NCBI RefSeq assembly: GCF_020509005.1
Contig: NC_063020.1
Location: 62,001-126,000, forward strand
Reading direction: 5' to 3'
From: Fulvia fulva
Taxonomy: Eukaryota > Ascomycota > Dothideomycetes > Mycosphaerellales > Mycosphaerellaceae
DNA length: 64,000 nucleotides
The first letter of the stretch is position 1, and each line of letters begins with the position of its first letter. A model generated the notes under the pieces. That model made no database searches. It had not been told where the DNA came from and was given only the letters and a program-made list of their open reading frames with translations. Made by a program: the position numbers and the translations under genes. Shown here in pieces: positions 1 through 8,206 of this stretch.

Positions 1-211
1 AGCACTCTGAGGCTCTTCTGTCCCCACCTTCTGTACACTCTGTGGGGAGACCATGACATATATTTACTACGTAGTCGCCTAAACGCTAAGAGCTTAGTAT
101 AACGCCTACCTCGAGTAGAGATATAATAGGTATAAACCGAGACGATAGCGCAATAATTAGGAGAGGTCTAGACGTCGAATAAGATATAAATATCGCTTAG
201 TGCCTTTAGTA
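1..211 (-). pseudogene. hAT transposase, central part (dead, runs off the window)
   Basis: Continues in frame from 7157 when the inserted elements and one copy of the TCTCC duplication are removed. It contains the 'LSDIYILFDV.TSPNY' block, which carries the first catalytic Asp of hAT transposases, and the 'STRGRRYTKLLAFRRL' block. Bases 1-55 are less AT-rich and no longer resemble the family, so a further junction may lie there. Confidence 0.55.
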
Positions 212-404
212 TCTCCTATTAAATAGGTACGGATTACGTAGCTATAGAAGATAGAAATTATAGATTATATAAATAAAGAAGGTCCTATTAGGATAACATA
301 CTTCACTACCGAGCGGGCTATACTACCGAGCGGGCCACTTTTGCTAAGAACTGTACTACTTCTATAGATATAGCTATATAACTACCATTATAGCGTATAT
401 TGTC

Positions 405-1301
405 TTTAAACGAGGCCAAACTGACCTTAGCTATCTAGGCTACGAAACGCGACGCGACAATCACGAATCGACTTGCTATAAAGGTATACGACGCGTCTCG
501 AACTATACTAGGGTATCGATTAAATAGACGACCTCCTCGGGGTGACTACGAGCCTAATTCGAAGAAGCTTATAGAGCTAGAAGAGAGGGTAATACTTGAG
601 TATATACACGAGCTGGATCTTAGAGGTTTCCCGCTATTAAAGGCTAGTATACTAGTAATAGCCGATTCATTACTATAAGAGAAGAGTCTTAAGCCCGCTA
701 ATCTTAATTAGATAGACAGATTTATTAGGCGGTATCGTAAGCTAAAGGTTCGTATAATACGTAGATACAATCGTTAGCGAGCCCTAATAGAAGATCTAGA
801 CGTTATCAAGAAGTGGTTCTTACTTATACGTAATATAAAGGAGAAGTATAGTATCCTTAACTAGGACACCTATAACTTCGACGAGATAGGGTTTATAATA
901 GGTGTCATTACGTCTTAGAGCGTCGTTACGGGTTCAGAAAGGCGTAGTAGAAAGAGAAAGGTCGTTTAATAGGGTAATAGAGAGGGAGTAGAGAGATAGC
1001 GTATTAGATAGCTCTTATATAAAGCGAGATTAGTAAGCTACGTAAGTCTAACGAGGCCTTTATATAGCAGAAAGTACGAAAGCGTAAGTATATTCAGTCT
1101 AGAGGGTCTCTAACCTTCGATAAGGCGTCGTAATTAATACCTCTAGAGGATACTAGGAGGTAGGAAGTGAGTAGAGAGTTACTAGATAGTGTTCGGCTAG
1201 TACTAAGGCTACGACGCTATAAGCGATATAGCGAGTCGGGGCATAACGTACGTACCTATTAAGTAGACTTACTAGATAGCGAAGAATCTAAAGAGGAATT
1301 G
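405..1301 (+). pseudogene. Fot1/pogo-type transposase (dead)
   Basis: The plus-strand frame shows an N-terminal helix-turn-helix/CENP-B-like region ('SRTILGYRLNRRPPRG', 'LIELEERVILEYIHELDLRG'), the block with the first catalytic Asp ('YNFDEIGFIIGVITS'), then 'VVTGSERR.RKRK', all with TAG/TAA codons. After about 990 the catalytic core is missing. The frame resumes near 1023 with the C-terminal basic tail and a degenerate 'SGHNVRTY' zinc-knuckle-like motif. The element was thus internally deleted and could not make a working enzyme even before point decay. The Copia insertion truncates what follows. Confidence 0.75.
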
Positions 1302-1306
1302 TCCTC

Positions 1307-1540
1307 TGTTAAACAGGTACGAGTTGCGCAGCAGTGGAAGACGGCGGATCACACGAAAGACGAAGAAGGACCTAATGGGATAGCGTGTATCTACATACAG
1401 TATCGCCGGTATTAGTGTAGGTAGATGCTAGGTGTCCGGATGTTTGCCAGCCTATAGGCTGGCAAACCCTAGTCACGTGATCTAATCACATGACACACCC
1501 ACACCTACATGCTTGTCCTGCGGCCTGTATGTTCTCAACA
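1307..1540 (-). repeat. 3' LTR of the Copia element
   Basis: 234 bp, matching the 5' LTR except for three substitutions near 1411-1445. A perfect 10-bp-arm hairpin lies at 1443-1466 and a CACGTG-containing inverted repeat at 1472-1494. Confidence 0.92.
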
Positions 1541-1552
1541 CTCCCACTCAGG
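1541..1552 (-). other. Polypurine tract before the 3' LTR
   Basis: The minus strand reads GAGTGGGAG immediately before TGTTGAG of the 3' LTR, the expected place for the plus-strand primer. It is short and interrupted by one T. Confidence 0.45.
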
Positions 1553-1575
1553 CCACATGGTCTCCTACAATCCCT

Positions 1576-4500
1576 TTACGCAAGCTGGAGCTGCCTTACA
1601 AAGTTTTGGAACTGCTGGCCATTGAGGGGCTTTGTTAACCCATCAGCAGCCATGTCCTTTGTATGGCAGTAGTCCACTGCAATCTTCTTCTGCCACCAGA
1701 GATGTCTGACATAGTTATATGCAACATCAATATGCTCTGACCTTTCATGCACATGGGCATCTTTGACAAGTGTCAAAGCGGCTTGGTTGTCACCCATGAG
1801 CTTGACTGGCCTTAGCTCGTCAACAGTGCCCTTGCTTGCCCTTACACTCGGCTGGAAAGAGCTCTTTCCCACCAGTTCTGGGCACCCCATTTCCCTGAGG
1901 ACAGCAGCAAGAAATTGTGACTGCTTTGCGGCTGCGTTCATAGCCATGAACTCAGCTTCCATTGTTGATGTTGCAACAGACTTCTGCTTCCTACTCATCC
2001 AGGACACAGGTGATCCACAAAGGAACCACACGTATCCCAGAATTGAGACTCTATCCACTTTGTCCATAGCGTAGTCAGAGTCCGAGTATCCCTGGAGATT
2101 GCCCCCTCCCTTTCTATACATAAGACCTAGGTCTGGGTACGACCGCAGGTATCGGGAGAGCTTCTTCAAAGCCTTCATATGCTGCTGCGAGGGATCAGCA
2201 ACAAATGAGCTAATTCTTCCAAGGGGGAATGCTAAGTCTGGCCTTGTCATTGTCATTGGCCACATCCAGGTACCATTGTGGCTCTGGTAATCCTGTTTGT
2301 TGCACCTCTCATCCATAGGTGCCGTAGGCACTAAATGCTCGTAGCTCTCCATAGGTGAGTGGGTTGGCGTAGCCTTCTCTCTAGCCATGTTCATCTTGGC
2401 TAAGTTAGCGTGGACATAGTGTCCTTGATCAAGCTTCAAAGTGCCTTGGGACCTGTCTCTTGTAATCCTCATTCCAAGGATCTTCGTAGGTTCACCAAGA
2501 TCTTTAATCTTAAACACTTTTCCAAGCTCAGCCTTAAACCACTGAACATCTGACAGCTTCGGAGCTGCAATGGGTATGTCATCCACATGGGTAAGGACCA
2601 TAAGGTCTCTATCCGTATGGATAAGTAGGCATGGATCTACCTGGGACTGGGTAAATCCAATCTTCTCTAGCTTCGCAACACAGAGCTTGTTCCAGTCTCT
2701 AGCTGCTTGCTTAAGCCCATAAAGGCTTCGTAGGACCTTGAACACCATGTTTGGAGGTGCTTCAACTCCTGGGGGTGGGATCATATAGATGTCTTCAAGA
2801 AGGCTGCTTTGGGTAAAAGCATTATTCACATCCACTAGGTGCATCTCGAGATCTCTCTCACATACTACTGCCATGAATACTCGGAGAGTATCATGTCTAA
2901 CAGTAGGTGCAAAGGTCTCTTCGAAGTCAACCCCATATTTCTGTGAAAACCCTCTTGCAACTAGTCTTGCCTTGAACTCCTCAATGGCTCCACTAATCAT
3001 TCTTTTCACATCAAAGACCCACCTAGAAGTAATTAGATTCGCACCCTTTGGCGGTACAACTGCTTCCCAGGTGTTGTTGCTTGCTAAGGCAATAAGTTCG
3101 TTCTCGATTGCCTCTCTCCACATATGTCCCCATTCGGGGTCTCCTACGGCTGCCTTATAGGACTTTGGGATTGGCACTTCCTGCTGATAGGCTATGGCCT
3201 GCCCAACAGCAGCAAATGCATGTTCTTCCACGTCGTTCAGAATCTCCTCTACCCAGCTCATTGTAGGGTCTAGATGGAACATCTGGGCGATAAGAGCCTT
3301 ATGGTGTTTAGCCTCATGCTCTTCAGAGTTATCATCTCCGTCCCCCCTTGACCTCTTGTTGCCTGCAACCTGAGGTGGCGCTAGGTGTTCGGATGGGTCG
3401 AACTGAACGACATCTTCTTTTTCTTTCATTGGAGTACCCTGATCTCCAAACTTCTGGTATTCCCCAATGTCCTTTGGGGGAGGGGGAAGTTGCACAAACA
3501 GCGGTTGCTGTGGTGTTGATGACTTGGGTAGGTTCTGTACAGATCCACCGTTATCGGCCTTCGACAGTGTTGAAACCGCCTCAATATTTTCTCCTGGCCT
3601 TCGTAACGGTGTCTCTGATAATCCCCTATCGGAAAATTTCGCCCCAAAGGGCTTCCTCCCAACAGGATTGCGCTGTGGCGCTCGACTCGGCTGGTTAGTG
3701 AAGGTGATACCAAGATCCATATCTCCCCCCTTCTCATTCTCAAACCAGTCGACGTGACTATGCGCTTTTATTGCTTTCATGTCGGGATCCCAGAACAGCC
3801 ATTGTTTTGTGGTGTTTTCTGAGTAGCCCACAAACACGGCTTCTTTTCCTCGGTTCATCAACTTGTCTCTCCTCAAGCCTTGAGGTTGGGCTCTTGGGTC
3901 TACATAGACCACAGCTTTGCATCCCCAGACGCGGAAATGGTCGACTGACGGTACTTGGCCAGTAAAGGCTTCTTCTGGTGAAAGAGCAATACCATCAATG
4001 ATCGGACCATTAGGCAGTCTGTTTCTGATCACAGTCTGTGCTTGCAAAGCTTCTGGCCAGAACTCAACTGGCATGCCAGAGTCTTCAAGCATAGCCCGGA
4101 CTGTGTTCTCAGAGGCTTGAATTGACCTTTCCACAGGTCCATTTTGAAGAGAGTTGTAGGCATCAGTTGTGTCCATCTGAGTGCCAAACTCCTTCTCCCA
4201 CTCTTTTAGCAAGGCGAGAATTTCCTTTGCACCATCACTGCGGATCGCAGACAGAAAGCACCTTGACTGCCGTTCTGCCTGGACCTTCCAATCCCGTAGG
4301 GCTGCAGGAGCGTCGCTCCTGGCCTTCAAAGGGATTACCCACTTCTTCCTAGAGAAGTTGTCTACAATCTCAAGCCAATATTTGTATCCTAGCCTAGAGA
4401 CTGCGTCCTGAAAAGGCCCACAGATGTCAATGGAGATGAGGGCCAGCCTCTCCCCTTTCCTCTCTGTGGCAGGTCCTTTGAACTTCCTCATGTTTGCAAG

Positions 4501-6102
4501 GGAGCAGACCTTGCAATTCTGGTGTTCAGAAGGAACAGGAATGGGATCTTTCTTGTCAGTGACTCTATGCAGGTTTCTTAGCAGTCCCTTGCCAAGGTGT
4601 GCACATCTTCTATGCCATAGCTCCCACTGATCTTCGGACTCAGTGTTAGCCATAGCGGTACCGTCACGTTCTTGAGAGCGTATGCCAGCATGCTGTGGCT
4701 CAAGAATTTCCGAGATCGAGTGGATAAACGGTACTCCTCCTCGAAGTTTGGTCTGGACAACGGGTTTACCAGACAAGGATTTTAGGGTGAAACTGGGTGG
4801 TTGGACAGCAAACTGTTGGCTGAACTGATTCCACGAAACAAGACTAACTCCAAGGCCAGGAACAAACAGGACATTTTCTAAGACAATTTGCTTTCCAGAA
4901 GGACCACCCATTACTGCACTTCCCATATGTGTAGCTTGTAGATAGCCACCCCCAACCTTGATCCACTTCCTCTTTTGAAGAGGCTTCAGTGTCCTGAATA
5001 GTGAATCTTGGTCAGTCATATGTGATGATGCACAAGAGTCAAGCAACCACTCGGACGAGGGGTACTTGCCTTTGGCTTCCACAGTGGAATGGGCAACCTC
5101 ATCAACATCATCATCTCCTGATGGTATCTCAGGGTCTGATGCGTCTTCCTGGGTCGCATGGGCCCTTGCAGGCTTACTAGAGGAGGCCTTTGGCTTGCGG
5201 CTCTCCTTCATCTGCTTTGCAAGGTCCGTCATCACCTTGAGGACATCACGAAGGTTTGGTGATGATGACCTCCTACGAGGTGGTGACGGTTGTCTCTTAG
5301 CAGGGTAGGTAACCCTAGCTAGTTTGTCCTTGTTCCTAACAGCCTGCTGAGCTGCAGAAAGGTGTGGGCACTTGCTCATAAAATGGTCACCACCGCAGAG
5401 ATGGCACGTGAGCTTGCCCTGGAAACCCTTCTTAGCGAACATGGCTGTCCCTTGATGAATCATTGATTCTTGCTTCTCCCTAAGAATTGCAAGAATGTCT
5501 TGTGGTGAGAGATTCACCTGGGCATCAATTGCATCGCGAATTGAGCCAAATGAGTCTGGCAGAGCTGCTAAGAGTTGCTGGATCTTTCTGTCCTCAGTCT
5601 TGATGTCTTGGAACTGAGGCGAGATTGAAACAGCCCTCCTTGCAATTGAGCTAAGCTCCTGCCAGGCGTCATCTATAGACTGGTCTTCTGTCATCACGAA
5701 ATTGGTGTATTGCTGAAGCAAACTTCTTCCAGTAGCGAGAAGTCTTCTCTTATATTTAGCTTCAGCCCATTCCCACAACTCCTTCGCATGCCGGATCTCG
5801 TATGTCATCTCTTGGTCATCTGTCGACAGACAGATGTACATCTCATACAGGGCCGTTGCATTGTGCCGTCTGTACGATGCCTTCCTTATCGCTTGATCCA
5901 AAGGAAGGGATGACTCCGATGATGCAGAGGGTGTCGCTATAGATGGGGTTGCAGCGGGAATGTCCGTGATGATGTCTTCGAGGACCCAGTCAACCTGCTT
6001 TGATACCAGGTGTATTCTCATCAGCTTGAACCATGTTTCGTGGTTCTCTCTTGTCAGAAGAGGTGCTGCTCTCTTTCTTATAAACCCAGTCTCGTTCTCC
6101 AT
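1576..6102 (-). CDS. Copia gag-pol polyprotein
   Basis: One uninterrupted frame of 1508 codons from ATG 6102 (MENETGFIRK). The frame is open upstream to 6276, but the upstream part looks like leader. Order: gag (about 1-230), CCHC knuckle C-x2-C-x4-H-x4-C at about 233-246, aspartic protease with D-S-C-A-S at about 355 (family norm D-S-G), integrase with an H..H..C..C finger followed by the D-D-E core ('SIDICGPF', 'IRSDGAKE', 'QNGPVERS'), reverse transcriptase ('KARLVARGF', 'LVDVNNAF', 'LYGLKQA', 'THVDDIPIA', where YVDD is usual), and RNase H ('STMEAEFMA', 'GDNQAA', 'ADGLTKPL'). Integrase before reverse transcriptase defines Copia. It makes all enzymes for copying and inserting the element. 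It may be active, but the protease and RT motif variants leave some doubt. Confidence 0.92.
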   Translation of the reverse strand: MENETGFIRKRAAPLLTRENHETWFKLMRIHLVSKQVDWVLEDIITDIPAATPSIATPSASSESSLPLDQAIRKASYRRHNATALYEMYICLSTDDQEMTYEIRHAKELWEWAEAKYKRRLLATGRSLLQQYTNFVMTEDQSIDDAWQELSSIARRAVSISPQFQDIKTEDRKIQQLLAALPDSFGSIRDAIDAQVNLSPQDILAILREKQESMIHQGTAMFAKKGFQGKLTCHLCGGDHFMSKCPHLSAAQQAVRNKDKLARVTYPAKRQPSPPRRRSSSPNLRDVLKVMTDLAKQMKESRKPKASSSKPARAHATQEDASDPEIPSGDDDVDEVAHSTVEAKGKYPSSEWLLDSCASSHMTDQDSLFRTLKPLQKRKWIKVGGGYLQATHMGSAVMGGPSGKQIVLENVLFVPGLGVSLVSWNQFSQQFAVQPPSFTLKSLSGKPVVQTKLRGGVPFIHSISEILEPQHAGIRSQERDGTAMANTESEDQWELWHRRCAHLGKGLLRNLHRVTDKKDPIPVPSEHQNCKVCSLANMRKFKGPATERKGERLALISIDICGPFQDAVSRLGYKYWLEIVDNFSRKKWVIPLKARSDAPAALRDWKVQAERQSRCFLSAIRSDGAKEILALLKEWEKEFGTQMDTTDAYNSLQNGPVERSIQASENTVRAMLEDSGMPVEFWPEALQAQTVIRNRLPNGPIIDGIALSPEEAFTGQVPSVDHFRVWGCKAVVYVDPRAQPQGLRRDKLMNRGKEAVFVGYSENTTKQWLFWDPDMKAIKAHSHVDWFENEKGGDMDLGITFTNQPSRAPQRNPVGRKPFGAKFSDRGLSETPLRRPGENIEAVSTLSKADNGGSVQNLPKSSTPQQPLFVQLPPPPKDIGEYQKFGDQGTPMKEKEDVVQFDPSEHLAPPQVAGNKRSRGDGDDNSEEHEAKHHKALIAQMFHLDPTMSWVEEILNDVEEHAFAAVGQAIAYQQEVPIPKSYKAAVGDPEWGHMWREAIENELIALASNNTWEAVVPPKGANLITSRWVFDVKRMISGAIEEFKARLVARGFSQKYGVDFEETFAPTVRHDTLRVFMAVVCERDLEMHLVDVNNAFTQSSLLEDIYMIPPPGVEAPPNMVFKVLRSLYGLKQAARDWNKLCVAKLEKIGFTQSQVDPCLLIHTDRDLMVLTHVDDIPIAAPKLSDVQWFKAELGKVFKIKDLGEPTKILGMRITRDRSQGTLKLDQGHYVHANLAKMNMAREKATPTHSPMESYEHLVPTAPMDERCNKQDYQSHNGTWMWPMTMTRPDLAFPLGRISSFVADPSQQHMKALKKLSRYLRSYPDLGLMYRKGGGNLQGYSDSDYAMDKVDRVSILGYVWFLCGSPVSWMSRKQKSVATSTMEAEFMAMNAAAKQSQFLAAVLREMGCPELVGKSSFQPSVRASKGTVDELRPVKLMGDNQAALTLVKDAHVHERSEHIDVAYNYVRHLWWQKKIAVDYCHTKDMAADGLTKPLNGQQFQNFVRQLQLA

Positions 6103-6594
6103 TTTTTGTAAGTTGAGGGACAGGTTGGCTGCCCTCAGGTAAAAGGATGTATTCGGTCGTACGCGATCGGATCGAAATGGGATAAACCGAACGCGAGGTT
6201 GATAGCGGAGAGGATGGCTATCCGCCGGGAAGAGGAGGAAAGTCGGTCGGTAAGGATCGTGTTGGTGCTGAGACACTGTAGCGTAACTCTCTCAGCAGAG
6301 GGGGTTTCTGAGACACTGCGGCTCTCTCAGATGGAACAGTTAGTCGATGCGAACGCGATGTCCGGAGAGCGACTCTTCTCAGTAAGCTCGCCCACTTGTC
6401 TGAGGTATTGGCACAGGCTCCCTGACTCGGAGTCTGACAGTGCCTCACTAGGCTCTTTCACGTCTTATATGCACCTACAGCGCGGCTGTAGCTTCCTGTG
6501 CAATGCGGGTGCGGCCTCCAGTCTGCCTTCCTTTTGTTCTGAAGAGGAATAACTCCAATACGACTTTGTCGAGGGTGAAACACCGAGTTGCTAA

Positions 6595-6609
6595 CCCGGG
6601 CTCATAACC
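6595..6609 (-). other. Primer-binding site, initiator-Met half-tRNA type
   Basis: Directly next to the inner end of the 5' LTR, the minus strand reads GGTTATGAGCCCGGG. This is complementary to the anticodon arm (GGGCUCAUAACC) of fungal initiator tRNA-Met and not to a tRNA 3' end. Priming from a half-tRNA cut in the anticodon loop is known for Drosophila copia and yeast Ty5. Confidence 0.7.
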
Positions 6610-6843
6610 TGTTAAACAGGTACGAGTTGCGCAGCAGTGGAAGACGGCGGATCACACGAAAGACGAAGAAGGACCTAATGGGATAGCGTGTATCTACATA
6701 CAGTATCGCCGGTGTTGGTGTAGGTAGATGCTAGGTGTCCGGATGTTGGCCAGCCTATAGGCTGGCAAACCCTAGTCACGTGATCTAATCACATGACACA
6801 CCCACACCTACATGCTTGTCCTGCGGCCTGTATGTTCTCAACA
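6610..6843 (-). repeat. 5' LTR of the Copia element
   Basis: 234 bp, TGTTGAGAAC... to ...GTTTAACA on the minus strand. It contains an almost perfect hairpin (arms GCCAGCC/GGCTGGC around TATA) and an imperfect palindrome around CACGTG. It presumably carries the element's promoter; no TATA box could be fixed with confidence. Confidence 0.92.
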
Positions 6844-7156
6844 TCCTCCTAGTAACGATTCTATAGGATGTTGTCGTATTAAGATACCGTCGTAATTAAA
6901 GTAGAAGTAGTATAGTTCTTAGTAAAAGTAGCCCGCTCGGTAGTATAGCCCGCTTGGTAGTAAAGCACGTTAGCGTATATCTATATATAGTATCGCTAGT
7001 TAATAGTGTACGTCATATTAAGGATATAGGTGTCTAGATGTTTCCTAGCCCGGGGCTAGGAAAGATTGGTCACGTGATCACTGATCACGTGACTAAGTAC
7101 GGGTCCACTAGACCTGTATATTTCGCCCTACTAGCCTATATATTCTTAACATCTCC

Positions 7157-7848
7157 TAGATTAACTTTGCCGTCTAGTTCTCGTACTTATAGAGCACCTA
7201 CTTTTAAATAGTCGCGCCTGCGCGTAGTAGATACTATCTAATGTTCTACGATAGGTAATAAACGAGCTCTCAAAAGTAGGCGTTCTCGACTATACGGAAG
7301 GCGATATAGTAGTATATAATCTATCGGATAAGTAGTCGCTTAGATTTGTTAAACTTAGAGACTAACGCCTATATTAAAGTCGTCTACGCCGGATTAACGA
7401 TAGGCTCTTTAATAACGGTAATAGGCTGACCCTACTTGTTTAATCTATAGATAGCGAGGTGAAAAAGTGGCCCTTAATTGCCGTTAATAATAGGCAGTTC
7501 TTAAGGCTTACCCTCTAGCTTATAGGTCTAGCAGTAATACACCTCCTTACTATTATCGTGCCGTAGTTACGACTCGCTATGTTGCTATACTGGAGAGGTC
7601 CGTTTACGCGTCCCCTTCGACTGTATCGCCTTCTTACGCGTGTACTCCTTGCTATAGAGCTTGAAGTAGTCCTTGTGCTTATCCGGATAGAAGTCTAGGT
7701 TCTTCAAAGAGAGGGTTATAATATCAGATACTGGGGCTCGATTGCCGGTAAATGATGGCCATGCGAAGGGCATTGTAGCGACAGTAAGGTGAAAGAAAGA
7801 GAGGTGAATACACACGCAAAACGCGTAGGTACGCGACTCCAAGATCAT
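7157..7848 (-). pseudogene. hAT transposase, N-terminal half (dead)
   Basis: The first 87 codons (7848-7585) are still open, and the frame then continues to 7157 with about a dozen stops. The recognisable region after the open part matches the segment preceding the catalytic domain of fungal hAT transposases (a block of Arg/Ile/Tyr, then 'VENAYF.ELVYYL', then 'AGATI.K.VLYKYEN'). Stops sit at positions where related proteins have Gln or Trp, as expected from C-to-T change on either strand. The rest of the protein lies at 1-211. Confidence 0.6.
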
Positions 7849-8206
7849 GCTAATTTAGCGTGTACCAACTGCGGATCAGCATCCTACTGGAGCGGCTTAG
7901 ATACGGGCTCTAGGTTATATATGGATCTGGTTACCAAGGGCAGTGAGGTACCTCACCACTGGATAACCAACAGCGACAGCGAGGTCACCACAACCAACCA
8001 ATAACCACCGGTTAGCACCACTAACCATTAGCAACCATACCAATAAGCTCACTGTCGCATGTGTCTGCTGGAATACTGCCGCCACAACAGCTCGAGGATC
8101 ACTCGCACAACGCCAGGTCGGCTTCCTTGAGAGATCTCTCATTCATCGCATCTTACACACTGTACGCCCAGTGTATCCCAAAGCGCCCACACTTCCCAGC
8201 CCAGCT
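7849..8206. other. Intergenic, end of the transposon nest
   Basis: No gene seen. 7941-7961 is a near-palindrome, CAGTGAGGTACCTCACCACTG, that may be the terminal repeat of the hAT relic. From about 8000 the base composition returns to that of ordinary gene space, ending in the 3' flank of the acyltransferase gene. Confidence 0.4.

Larger units (their letters stand above)
1307..6843 (-). mobile_element. Full-length Ty1/Copia LTR retrotransposon (young)
   Basis: It is 5537 bp long, with 234-bp LTRs at 1307-1540 and 6610-6843, TG...CA ends, and a 5-bp target duplication TCCTC at 1302-1306 and 6844-6848. The element lies on the minus strand: 5' LTR at 6610-6843, primer site 6595-6609, one large gag-pol frame, purine tract next to 1541, 3' LTR at 1307-1540. 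The two LTRs differ at only three positions that I can find (two G/A and one T/G), and the polyprotein is open throughout. It therefore inserted recently and escaped the RIP that destroyed the surrounding elements. Confidence 0.93.
294..6972 (+). mobile_element. Fot1/pogo-like DNA transposon (degraded, internally deleted)
   Basis: It is bounded by TA at 294-295 and 6971-6972, the target duplication of Tc1/mariner/pogo transposons. Inverted repeats of about 70 bp run inward from 296 and 6970: ACATACTTCACTACCGAGCG at the left against ACGTGCTTTACTACCAAGCG at the right end read on the minus strand. Both repeats contain a short internal duplication (ACTACCGAGCGGGC twice). The differences are mostly transitions, as expected from RIP. 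The body carries the transposase relic at 405-1301 and, from 1307 to 6843, the inserted Copia element. Confidence 0.8.
212..7156. repeat. Old solo LTR, split by a DNA transposon; TCTCC target duplication
   Basis: 217-295 plus 6971-7151 together form one LTR of about 258 bp, starting TATTAAATAGG (TGTT... before G-to-A change) and ending TTCTTAACA. It aligns along its whole length to the 234-bp LTRs of the younger Copia element, for example 'AAGAAGGTCCTATTAGGATA' against 'AAGAAGGACCTAATGGGATA', so both belong to related families. TCTCC at 212-216 and 7152-7156 is the 5-bp target duplication. No internal region remains, so it is a solo LTR left by recombination. Its inverted orientation relative to the hAT host cannot be set from the LTR alone. 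Confidence 0.8.
1..7961 (-). mobile_element. RIP-degraded hAT transposon relic, outermost layer of the nest
   Basis: Minus-strand reading of 7848 down to 7157, continued at 211 down to about 55 once the inserted DNA is skipped, gives one open-ended transposase reading frame with many TAG/TAA codons where Gln or Trp is expected. The two halves join in the same frame across the insertion, which shows they were once one gene. Recognisable hAT blocks are a basic N-terminal part near 7600-7700, a stretch rich in 'RLLIR.IIYYYIAFRIVE' type sequence near 7290-7340, and 'FDV.TSPNY' plus 'LLAFRRL' near 70-170. The right terminus may be at 7961, where minus-strand CAGTGGTGAGG resembles a hAT inverted repeat; this end is a guess. 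The left end lies outside the window. The DNA is TpA-rich and poor in CpA/TpG, the usual sign of repeat-induced point mutation. Confidence 0.7.

Noticed and set aside
6103..6276. 58-codon upstream extension of the Copia polyprotein
   Set aside because: Arg/Pro-rich leader unlike gag; the ATG at 6102 begins gag-like sequence.
7585..7848. Open minus-strand ORF considered as part of a Starship captain (DUF3435) or a small gene
   Set aside because: The frame continues downstream as a hAT transposase with RIP-type stops and rejoins at 211, so it is the start of that relic.
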